Assembly: GCA_023409535.1 (NCBI GenBank)
Contig: JAEYGZ010000038.1
Location: 186,001 to 250,000 of the forward strand
Origin: Bacillota bacterium
GTDB taxonomy: Bacteria > Bacillota > Clostridia > Lachnospirales > Lachnospiraceae
Direction of reading: 5' to 3'
Length of the DNA: 64,000 bases
Shown: positions 17,299 to 24,480 of the stretch, piece after piece
Layout of the letters: each line of letters opens with the position of its first letter
Position numbering within the stretch: position 1 is the first letter of the stretch
The notes under the pieces: model-generated
The model's database searches: none
What the model saw: the letters and a program-made list of their open reading frames with translations, nothing else
Told to the model about the DNA's origin: nothing
Position numbers and translations under genes: made by a program

Positions 17299-18582
17299 CT
17301 ATTTCTTCGTATCCAGTCTCGATAATTCGCTGGAGAGTCTGTGAATATAATCCCTCAGAATGTGGATACAGGCCTGCTCATTGGCGACACCGCGAACGAT
17401 ATCCTCCGCCAGAGCCTTACAGGTCGGCGCTCCGCAGGAGCCGCAGTCCAGACCCGGGAACTTTACACACAGCTCCTCCACTCTGGTCATATTGGCGATG
17501 CTCTCGTTCATATTCTTGCCCAGCTTGAACACCGGCTCATATCTCACTTCATCATTCCAGTAATCCTCGTCCCTGATACCGCTCACCAGATGGGAACAGG
17601 CCACGGGCAGGTATTTTCTCAGCCTTTGCAGCTTAACCTTCGCTAAAAATGGATTCTCAACCGTAAGGACTCCGCCTACACAGCCTCCGGCACAGGCATT
17701 TAACTCAATGAACTCCAACTGGTCAAACTTCTGGTCCTCCAGGTCCTCCAGTATCTTGATTACATTCTCAATCCCATCTGCAGCCAGATAATTATCCGTC
17801 AGCAGTCCTCCGGCTTCCCCGCCGGTGACACCCCAACCGATTCCAATCCTTCCGGAGATACCAAGTTCCTCTACATCGTCAATACTCTGCTTCATCAGAG
17901 GCAGCAGCAGAGGATAGACCTCCTTCATGGCAAGCACCCCGTCGATCTCACTGTGATCAATCCCGATGGGTGATTTCATAGCCGTCACCTTGGCCGGACA
18001 GGGGGAGATAAAAATAATTCCGATCTTCTCGCTTGGTAATCCTGTTACTCTCATAGCCTTTTCCCTGGCCATGGAAGCCGCAAGATCCACCGGAGCGCAG
18101 ACCGGCAGCAAATGCTCTATCAAATTAGGGAAACGTACCTGTATCAGACGCACCACAGTAGGACAGGCTGTGCTGATGATCGGCCATTTCTCCTTATGTT
18201 CTTCTACAAACTGCCTTGAAATCTCGGATACCAGCTCTGCCGCACCGCTTACCTCAAAGACATCGTCAAAGCCCATCTTCTTCAGGGCTGTCAGGACAAT
18301 ATTCACGTCCTCCAGATGGTTGAACTGTCCATAGAGGGACGGTGCCGGTAATGCCACGGTATACTCGAAATTCTTCATTATCTCAGGAGAATCATAGGTG
18401 GCCTCCTTGGCATGATGCGGACAGATACGAATGCATTCCCCGCAATCAATGCAGAATTCTTTGGTTATAACCGCTTTCCCGTTACGAACCCGGATGGCCT
18501 GTGTGGGACAACGCTTGATGCAGTTAATGCATCCCATACACAAATCTTCCTTAAGGTGTACTGAAGTAAAAAACTTCCCCAT
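17299..18582 (-). CDS. Sensory-type (HydS-like) [FeFe] hydrogenase with two ferredoxin clusters
   Basis: 427 aa. Two N-terminal [4Fe-4S] motifs (CMGCINCIKRC at 15-25, CIDCGECIRIC at 44-54) precede an H-cluster domain with cluster cysteines at 140 (STACPT), 195 (SPCPAK), 297 and 301 (ACAGGCVGG). The position that carries the proton-relay Cys in catalytic enzymes is Ala139, as reported for HydS-type sensory hydrogenases. A C-terminal Fe-S domain (cysteines about 372, 380, 383, 388, 405) replaces the PAS domain found in many HydS proteins. Upstream lie RsbW-like, DRTGG and PAS-GGDEF genes, so a hydrogen- or redox-sensing role is more likely than turnover. This role is inferred. Confidence 0.85.
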   Translation of the reverse strand: MGKFFTSVHLKEDLCMGCINCIKRCPTQAIRVRNGKAVITKEFCIDCGECIRICPHHAKEATYDSPEIMKNFEYTVALPAPSLYGQFNHLEDVNIVLTALKKMGFDDVFEVSGAAELVSEISRQFVEEHKEKWPIISTACPTVVRLIQVRFPNLIEHLLPVCAPVDLAASMAREKAMRVTGLPSEKIGIIFISPCPAKVTAMKSPIGIDHSEIDGVLAMKEVYPLLLPLMKQSIDDVEELGISGRIGIGWGVTGGEAGGLLTDNYLAADGIENVIKILEDLEDQKFDQLEFIELNACAGGCVGGVLTVENPFLAKVKLQRLRKYLPVACSHLVSGIRDEDYWNDEVRYEPVFKLGKNMNESIANMTRVEELCVKFPGLDCGSCGAPTCKALAEDIVRGVANEQACIHILRDYIHRLSSELSRLDTKK

Positions 18583-18602
18583 ATAAACTCACGCCTTTCC
18601 CT

Positions 18603-18627
18603 GCGTAAAATATGAAATATTTCACGC
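18603..18627 (-). promoter_or_regulatory. Hairpin between the RsbW-like and HydS-like genes
   Basis: GCGTaAAATAT and ATATTTcACGC form an 11-bp stem with one mismatch and a 3-base loop, in a 94-base gap inside an otherwise tight gene set. It has no T run, so processing or partial attenuation is more likely than full termination. Confidence 0.4.
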
Positions 18628-18676
18628 TTTCCCCTTATATATAAACATGACCCTATATTATAATATAAAGCTTAAT

Positions 18677-19099
18677 TTACATTCTGACCTTCATTCTTAC
18701 GGTAGTTCCGGCACCAACCTGGCTCTCAATAATCATCTCGTCGGTATATTTCTTCATATTCGGCAGCCCCATCCCGGCTCCAAAGCCAAGAGAGCGGATA
18801 TTATCAGGTGCCGTGGAATACCCCGCCTGCATTGCAAGCTCAATATTCTCAATACCGGGCCCATCATCTGTCAATATCATCTCTATCTCATCAGGTGATA
18901 TGGTTACGTCTATCTTACCGCCACTGGCGTGAATTACCATATTAATTTCACCCTCATACATAGCAATGGAAACTCTTCGGATAATATCCGGATCTACATC
19001 CATCTTCTTTAAGCTGCCCTTTAAGCTGCTGGAAGCCTCCCCCGCCCTGGTAAAATCACCGGCAGGAACCTCATAGGACATTGTTATTGTATTAGGCAT
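18677..19099 (-). CDS. RsbW-like anti-sigma/serine kinase ATPase
   Basis: 140 aa, a single GHKL ATPase domain. An N-box-like stretch is near residue 50 (AMYEGEINMVIHA), with G1 DDGPGI and G2 GAGMGLPNMKK. Anti-sigma regulators of the RsbW/SpoIIAB type bind sigma factors or phosphorylate STAS proteins; here no sigma factor or STAS gene is adjacent in the ancestral cluster. Its start overlaps the DRTGG gene stop (TGATG). The invariable company of a sensory hydrogenase suggests a redox-controlled switch; this is inference. Confidence 0.85.
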   Translation of the reverse strand: MPNTITMSYEVPAGDFTRAGEASSSLKGSLKKMDVDPDIIRRVSIAMYEGEINMVIHASGGKIDVTISPDEIEMILTDDGPGIENIELAMQAGYSTAPDNIRSLGFGAGMGLPNMKKYTDEMIIESQVGAGTTVRMKVRM

Positions 19100-19449
19100 C
19101 AGTAATCGGGACCTCCCTGCAGACCGTTTTCATAAAGCATGCCGCAGGCGGAAAACATACGGTGGGTCGTCGTCAAAATCGTGATTCCCTTTTCCTTTGC
19201 CATGGCTGTCATTGCCTCATCCGGCATCTTCCCGCGTACGAATACGATGCAGATAACATCCATCATCTCACAGGTACGGATGACCTGAAGATTGCATAAT
19301 CCCGTCAGCAGCACCGACTGGTCCTTCATAAAAGCAAGTACGTCACTCATCATATCGGAGCCGCAGGCCGTATGAACCTCCCGGTTCTTCCACTCTTCTC
19401 CGACGATGTATTTTGCGTCAAGTATACTTTTGATTTCATCAATGGTCAT
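19099..19449 (-). CDS. DRTGG-domain protein next to the RsbW-like gene
   Basis: 116 aa, one DRTGG domain (LTGLCNLQVIRTCEMMDVIC, FVRGKMPDEAMTAMAKEKG). A paralogue lies at 14199-14534. It contains four cysteines (about residues 29, 52, 61, 66), more than its paralogue, so metal or redox binding is possible. It overlaps the RsbW-like gene by one base and follows the PAS-GGDEF gene by 38 bases. Ligand and function unknown. Confidence 0.8.
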   Translation of the reverse strand: MTIDEIKSILDAKYIVGEEWKNREVHTACGSDMMSDVLAFMKDQSVLLTGLCNLQVIRTCEMMDVICIVFVRGKMPDEAMTAMAKEKGITILTTTHRMFSACGMLYENGLQGGPDY

Positions 19450-19487
19450 TCCGATACCTCCACATAAGATTGGAATTGATAACTTAA

Positions 19488-20792
19488 TTAACCGCTTATT
19501 GTTCCGCTGAACACCTCAAAGGAGCTGGCAGGCACTTTCTTTGCCATGACAAGAGCTGCATTTGCATTGTCAAGCATTGTCTGGTATTCCTGTTCCCCCC
19601 GCTGCAGCGCAATTCCGATGCTGATTGTAATGCTGTTTTTTGTATGTTCATAAGAGTGCACAGATTCCAGGCACTTACAGAGCTTCTCCGCCTGCTCATA
19701 AGCTATGACATCCGAGGGCAGATCCCTGACATAGACGGCAAATTCACCGAGTCCAACACGGCCGATAATATCCGTTGTACGAAACAGCTCCTTTAACCGT
19801 CTGCCGACAGCTGTTAATATATTCTCACCATTAACAGATCTTCTGATCTCGTTAATATTCTTATAATTTCTGATATCGATCAGGAGAAATGCGGACAAAG
19901 CATCCGGATCCTGCTTCTTCACGACATCCTTTATCATTTGCTCGATTGATTCCTTCGTACAGACATTGGTCAGGGTATCAATTACCGGTGTATATACCGC
20001 TGCCTTTGGCTCTTTCTTAACGGTATTCATCGTTGACAGTTTTCCAACCATTTTAAATGGATTGCGATTATCGTCAAATATGATAGAGGCATAACAGATA
20101 TACCAGACAGGTACGCCATCCTTAGGGATCAAACGCATTTCAAAGCGTGCCTGCTTTCTTCCTCCCATAATACTTTCATAAATTTTGACCACGGCAGTAA
20201 GCTCATCCGAATGAATCAGCTTGGTCTTCTTTAATTTGTCGCGAAAGCCCTTAATTATCGCGTCCTTACCGAAAATCTCCCGGAATAACTCGCTAAAGCA
20301 TAAGGTATCCGCTGCAATATCGTATTCAAAATATAAATCTCTGGACAGCTCCGTTATTTTATTATTATAATCTACTTTCTGCTCCAGCAGTTTATACTGG
20401 GACATAAAGTCCGTAATATCCACCGCAATACAGGTGTATACCGGAAATGACTTCGTGCCTGTCTGATGGATTTCCTGTATTCGGGTTCCGCTGATTAATA
20501 TCCATTTGAAGCTGCCATCCGGCTGAAGAACCCGGAAGCGAAAACTAAGCCCGCCGTCTCCCCTGCTCTTCTGCGCAGCCAGCTGCTGGGTCACGGATAT
20601 TACATCCGCCGAATATACAATGCGAAGAAGTGATGTCAGCCCCTTCGCTTTATCTATTACATTTTTTACCAGGGTATAAAAGGTATCCGGTGCATATAGA
20701 ATTGTCAACACATCATCAAATGCCAGCTTCACGGCGCTGCCCGGTGCCGAACTTAATATATCGGCCAGTTGGTACTTTCCTAAATCATCCAT
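19488..20792 (-). CDS. PAS-PAS-GGDEF protein with degenerate GGDEF site
   Basis: 434 aa, soluble. Two PAS-like regions (about 20-130 and 150-255; GSFKWILISGTR and GVPVWYICYAS are typical strand ends) precede a GGDEF-type domain (about 268-430, DTLTNVCTKESIEQMI). The signature reads GLGEF instead of GGDEF, losing the metal/GTP-binding Asp, so diguanylate cyclase activity is doubtful. It heads the minus-strand sensory hydrogenase cluster and could provide sensory input by ligand or redox binding to PAS. Confidence 0.82.
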   Translation of the reverse strand: MDDLGKYQLADILSSAPGSAVKLAFDDVLTILYAPDTFYTLVKNVIDKAKGLTSLLRIVYSADVISVTQQLAAQKSRGDGGLSFRFRVLQPDGSFKWILISGTRIQEIHQTGTKSFPVYTCIAVDITDFMSQYKLLEQKVDYNNKITELSRDLYFEYDIAADTLCFSELFREIFGKDAIIKGFRDKLKKTKLIHSDELTAVVKIYESIMGGRKQARFEMRLIPKDGVPVWYICYASIIFDDNRNPFKMVGKLSTMNTVKKEPKAAVYTPVIDTLTNVCTKESIEQMIKDVVKKQDPDALSAFLLIDIRNYKNINEIRRSVNGENILTAVGRRLKELFRTTDIIGRVGLGEFAVYVRDLPSDVIAYEQAEKLCKCLESVHSYEHTKNSITISIGIALQRGEQEYQTMLDNANAALVMAKKVPASSFEVFSGTISG

Positions 20793-20854
20793 CGTTTTTT
20801 GCCTCGAGTCTATTCCTTCCTGTTTTTGCTTTGGTACTTTCTTACTATGCTATC

Positions 20855-20882
20855 ATTATATCATATCCATCCGCAATTACAA
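20855..20882 (-). promoter_or_regulatory. Promoter of the PAS-GGDEF/sensory hydrogenase cluster
   Basis: TTGTAA (20882-20877), 16-base spacer, TATAAT (20860-20855) on the minus strand, 63 bases before the start codon. Confidence 0.65.
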
Positions 20883-21004
20883 TCCGAGAATCACGCGAAG
20901 CTCTGTTGCAAATCCTTATTTTTGCTTGTTCAGATTATATAACAGACATGTTGATAATTCATCATTGGTTGTTAATTATTATTGTAGATTTTTTAACATA
21001 CTTG

Positions 21005-21013
21005 TGTTATACT
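21005..21013 (+). promoter_or_regulatory. Extended -10 promoter of the hydrogenase operon
   Basis: TGTTATACT is an extended -10 (TGnTATACT), 44 bases before the NuoE-like start. The -35 region is poor (TTGTAG at a 20-base spacing), which fits an extended -10 promoter. Confidence 0.45.
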
Positions 21014-21057
21014 GTCAATACATATGGCTATTTAATTATTTATAAGGAGGTTTATAA

Positions 21058-21552
21058 ATGGGATCGCAAACTAATACCGTACCCTTTGCAGGAACAAAAG
21101 AGCAGGAAACTGCACTCTTAAAGGTTATCGCTGATCACCAGGATGACAAAGGTGCATTAATGCCCATTCTGCAAAAGGCGCAAGAAATATATGGTTATCT
21201 TCCCATCGAAGTACAAACCATAATTTCAAACGAAATGAACGTGCCCCTGGAAAAGATCTATGGCATCGTTACTTTCTACTCACAGTTTTCACTTAGTCCC
21301 AAAGGCAAATATAATGTCTCTGTCTGTCTGGGAACTGCCTGTTATGTAAAGGGCTCCGGTGAGATTTTCAGCAAGCTTCAGAATATTCTGGGTATCAAAG
21401 ACGGCGGTTGTACGGATGATGGCAAGTTCTCTTTGGAATCCTGCCGTTGCATCGGTGCCTGCGGCCTTGCCCCTGTCATGACGATTAATGATGACGTATA
21501 CGGTAAGCTGACTCTGGATGATCTCGAAGGTATTCTGGCAAAGTATAAATAA
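21058..21552 (+). CDS. NuoE-like [2Fe-2S] subunit of the hydrogenase (HydC type)
   Basis: 164 aa. Thioredoxin-like [2Fe-2S] fold with cluster cysteines in CLGTACYVKGS (about 95-105) and ESCRCIGACGLAP (about 131-143). VTFYSQFSLSPKG is the family's helix-turn. AAGGAGG sits 8 bases before the ATG. In trimeric electron-bifurcating hydrogenases this subunit works with a NuoF-like flavoprotein and HydA to couple NADH and ferredoxin oxidation to hydrogen production. It is the first gene of the plus-strand operon and ends 1 base before the HATPase gene. Confidence 0.93.
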   Translation: MGSQTNTVPFAGTKEQETALLKVIADHQDDKGALMPILQKAQEIYGYLPIEVQTIISNEMNVPLEKIYGIVTFYSQFSLSPKGKYNVSVCLGTACYVKGSGEIFSKLQNILGIKDGGCTDDGKFSLESCRCIGACGLAPVMTINDDVYGKLTLDDLEGILAKYK

Positions 21553-21553
21553 C

Positions 21554-22111
21554 ATGATGACAGAACTCTCTCTTCACGTACTGGATATCGCAAATAATTC
21601 AATCAGTGCAGGTGCTGATTTGATTGAGATTAAACTACAGATACTAAGAGAACCGGGCACACTTACGATTACCATTGCCGATAATGGCAGCGGAATGACA
21701 AAAGAACAGATTGATCAGGTAGAGGATCCCTTCTTTACTACCCGAACAACAAGAAAGGTTGGACTTGGTGTCCCATTCTTCAAAATGGCTGCTTTGAGTA
21801 CCGGTGGAAGCTTTCAGATTGAATCAACTCCCGGAGTTGGTACGAAGGTCACCGCCGTGTTTATGCTGTCACACATTGACTGCATGCCTCTTGGGGATAT
21901 GAACAGCACGATCCAAACCCTGATTGCCTTTAACACGAAAATTGATTTTCTCTATGTTTATATGGTCAATGACAAATATTTTACGCTGGATACTAGGCAA
22001 ATTCGTGAAATTGTTAACGATATCCCAATAAACGCACCTGAGGTTATTGCCTTTATTAAAGATTTTCTCATGGAAAACCAGCGCGAGACGGATATTATCC
22101 TCTCACCTTAA
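21554..22111 (+). CDS. Stand-alone histidine-kinase-type ATPase (HATPase_c) protein
   Basis: 185 aa, with the GHKL fold at the N-terminus: N box DIANNS, G1 DNGSGM, G2 KVGLGVPFF. There is no dimerisation/phosphoacceptor domain or receiver. Start is one of two consecutive ATG codons just after the NuoE-like stop (21554 or 21557), with only a weak ribosome site, so translation is probably coupled. The gene commonly interrupts clostridial hydrogenase operons as far as I know; its role, perhaps partnering the RsbW-like/DRTGG set upstream, is not established. Confidence 0.85.
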   Translation: MMTELSLHVLDIANNSISAGADLIEIKLQILREPGTLTITIADNGSGMTKEQIDQVEDPFFTTRTTRKVGLGVPFFKMAALSTGGSFQIESTPGVGTKVTAVFMLSHIDCMPLGDMNSTIQTLIAFNTKIDFLYVYMVNDKYFTLDTRQIREIVNDIPINAPEVIAFIKDFLMENQRETDIILSP

Positions 22112-22183
22112 AATAATTGGTATGAAAGCATGTCTGTTTTTGTCAATTAATTAACAAAAAAGAATAATATGGTATTGGAAAAC

Positions 22184-22283
22184 GGAGGAAAATCCTCCTG
22201 AATTAGCGCATTGAAATTATATAATTATTAAAAGGAGGGTAATCCTCCTTAATTAACACATTGAATTTTATAATTACTAAAAA
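22184..22283 (+). repeat. Two 50-bp tandem repeats carrying mock ribosome sites
   Basis: Units 22184-22233 and 22234-22283 are about 80% identical and are followed by the start of a third copy that supplies the real ribosome site (GGAGGATAAT then ATG at 22294). Each unit begins with a short palindrome, GGAGGAAAATCCTCC in the first and GGAGGGTAATCCTCC in the second, so CCTCC can pair with a Shine-Dalgarno sequence. See findings. Confidence 0.9.
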
Positions 22284-22293
22284 GGAGGATAAT

Positions 22294-22665
22294 ATGAAAT
22301 CTCTGGAAGAGCTTAGAGCAATTAGAGAAAAGATGCAGGGCCAGATCGGACTTCGCAGTGAAGCCAGCGACCAGACCCGCGTCATCGTCGGTATGGCTAC
22401 CTGCGGTATTGCCAGCGGTGCCAGACCTGTTCTGAACACACTGTCCGAGGCAGTTCAGTCCAAGGGTCTTACCAATGTTGCGGTCATACAGACGGGATGT
22501 ATCGGTCTGTGCCAATATGAGCCGATTGTTGAGGTATTGGAACCCGGCAAGGATAAGGTTACTTATATAAAGATGACTCCCGAGAAAGCACTGGAGGTTG
22601 TCAGCCAACATCTGATTCATGGCGAGGTCATTAAAAAGTATACGATAACCGAAGTACTCGGTTAA
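22294..22665 (+). CDS. [2Fe-2S] thioredoxin-like ferredoxin
   Basis: 123 aa. Cysteines at about residues 35, 72 and 76 (ATCGIASGA, TGCIGLCQYEP) fit the thioredoxin-like ferredoxin pattern. ATG at 22294 with AAGGAGG 6 bases upstream is preferred over an upstream TTG. It lies between the HATPase and NuoF-like genes, the usual place in clostridial trimeric hydrogenase operons, and may relay electrons or be a fourth subunit. The four ligands are not all obvious, because one position in the first pair is replaced by Ala-Ser-Gly. Confidence 0.85.
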   Translation: MKSLEELRAIREKMQGQIGLRSEASDQTRVIVGMATCGIASGARPVLNTLSEAVQSKGLTNVAVIQTGCIGLCQYEPIVEVLEPGKDKVTYIKMTPEKALEVVSQHLIHGEVIKKYTITEVLG

Positions 22666-22681
22666 TCTGGAGGAGGAAACT

Positions 22682-24469
22682 ATGTATCGTTCACATGTAT
22701 TGGTTTGCGGTGGTACCGGTTGTACTTCCTCGGGAAGTACAAAGATCATCGAGTCACTGCAGGCAGAGATCAAGAAGAATGGTTTGAAGGAAGAAGTTGC
22801 TGTTGTGCAGACAGGCTGCCACGGACTTTGTGCCTTAGGACCCATTGTTATCATTTATCCGGAAGCGACCTTCTATGCTATGGTGAAGGAAGAGGATGTT
22901 CCGGAGATCGTATCGGAACATTTGCTGAAAGGACGTATCGTAACCCGGCTGCTCTATAAGGAGACGATTACTGAGGATGGCATCAAATCCTTAAATGATA
23001 CGGACTTTTATAAGAAGCAGCACAGAATTGCGCTTCGCAACTGCGGTGTCATTAATCCCGAGAACATAGATGAATATATCGGAACCGGCGGCTATGAAGC
23101 CCTCGGCAAGGTACTGACGGAGTACACACCTGACCAGGTAGTCCAGACCATTCTGGACAGCGGCTTACGAGGCCGCGGCGGCGGCGGTTTCCCCACAGGA
23201 CTTAAATGGAAGCTCGCTAAGGGAAATGATGCGGATCAGAAGTATGTCTGTTGTAACGCAGATGAAGGTGATCCGGGTGCTTTCATGGACCGTTCCGTAT
23301 TGGAGGGGGATCCTCATGTGGTTCTGGAGGCTATGGCAATTGCAGGCTATGCCATCGGTGCATCCCAGGGTTATATTTATGTACGTGCCGAATATCCTAT
23401 CGCTGTTGACCGTCTGGAAATCGCTATCGAGCAGGCCAGAGAATACGGTCTGCTTGGCAAGGACATCTTCGGCTGCGGTTTTGACTTTGATATTGAATTA
23501 AGACTTGGTGCAGGTGCCTTTGTGTGCGGCGAAGAAACTGCGTTGATGACCTCCATTGAAGGCAATCGCGGTGAACCCCGCCCCCGCCCTCCGTTCCCGG
23601 CACAAAAGGGACTTTTTGCAAAGCCCACCATTTTAAATAACGTAGAAACCTACGCCAATATTCCTCAGATTATTTTAAACGGTTCCGAATGGTTCTCCTC
23701 CATGGGTACCGAAAAATCCAAGGGCACCAAGGTATTCGCTCTGGGCGGCAAGATCAATAACACCGGTCTGGTTGAAATTCCGATGGGCACACCCCTTCGT
23801 GAGGTTATTGAAGAAATCGGCGGCGGTATTCCAAACGGAAAACGATTTAAAGCAGCTCAGACAGGCGGCCCCTCCGGCGGCTGTATCCCTGCAGAGCATT
23901 TTGATATTCCTATCGATTACGACAACTTAATCAGCATCGGTTCCATGATGGGCTCCGGCGGATTAATCGTTATGGACGAGGACAACTGTATGGTTGACAT
24001 TGCGAAATTCTTCCTGGAGTTCACTGTGGATGAATCCTGCGGTAAATGTACTCCCTGCCGTATCGGAACCAAGCGTCTCCACGAAATCCTTGACAAGATC
24101 ACCAACGGCCAGGGCACTATGGAGGATTTAACCAAGCTGGAGGAGCTGTGCTATTATATTAAGGATAATGCGCTCTGCGGATTAGGCCAGACTGCTCCCA
24201 ACCCGGTATTATCGACCCTTCGCTATTTTAAGGATGAATATATCGCCCATGTGGTTGATAAGAAGTGTCCCGCCGGTGTATGTAAAGCGCTCCTGTCCTA
24301 TACCATTGACCCTGAGTCCTGCAAAGGCTGCACCTTATGTGCCAGAACCTGTCCTAACGGCGCAATCCAGGGCAAGGTTAAGGAAGTTCATGTGATTGAC
24401 CAGAGCAAATGTATCAAGTGCGGCGCTTGTATGGAGAAGTGTAAATTCGGTGCTATCTCAGTAAGATAA
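22682..24469 (+). CDS. NuoF-like flavoprotein subunit of the hydrogenase (HydB type)
   Basis: 595 aa. Domains in order: thioredoxin-like ferredoxin (1-85, CGGTGCTSSGS), FMN/NADH-binding (about 150-390; GRGGGGFPTGLKW, ADEGDPGAFMD, CGEETALMTSIEGN), SLBB, [4Fe-4S] SCGKCTPCRIG (about 444-456) and two C-terminal [4Fe-4S] motifs (CKGCTLCARTC, CIKCGACMEKC). This is the standard architecture of HydB in bifurcating hydrogenases. GGAGGAG precedes the ATG. It accepts or donates electrons with NAD(H) through FMN and passes them to HydA, encoded 11 bases downstream. Confidence 0.95.
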   Translation: MYRSHVLVCGGTGCTSSGSTKIIESLQAEIKKNGLKEEVAVVQTGCHGLCALGPIVIIYPEATFYAMVKEEDVPEIVSEHLLKGRIVTRLLYKETITEDGIKSLNDTDFYKKQHRIALRNCGVINPENIDEYIGTGGYEALGKVLTEYTPDQVVQTILDSGLRGRGGGGFPTGLKWKLAKGNDADQKYVCCNADEGDPGAFMDRSVLEGDPHVVLEAMAIAGYAIGASQGYIYVRAEYPIAVDRLEIAIEQAREYGLLGKDIFGCGFDFDIELRLGAGAFVCGEETALMTSIEGNRGEPRPRPPFPAQKGLFAKPTILNNVETYANIPQIILNGSEWFSSMGTEKSKGTKVFALGGKINNTGLVEIPMGTPLREVIEEIGGGIPNGKRFKAAQTGGPSGGCIPAEHFDIPIDYDNLISIGSMMGSGGLIVMDEDNCMVDIAKFFLEFTVDESCGKCTPCRIGTKRLHEILDKITNGQGTMEDLTKLEELCYYIKDNALCGLGQTAPNPVLSTLRYFKDEYIAHVVDKKCPAGVCKALLSYTIDPESCKGCTLCARTCPNGAIQGKVKEVHVIDQSKCIKCGACMEKCKFGAISVR

Positions 24470-24480
24470 GGAGGATAACT

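Noticed and set aside
22184..22283. Possible CRISPR or VNTR array
   Set aside because: Only two full units, no spacers and no cas genes; it is a duplicated ribosome-site region.
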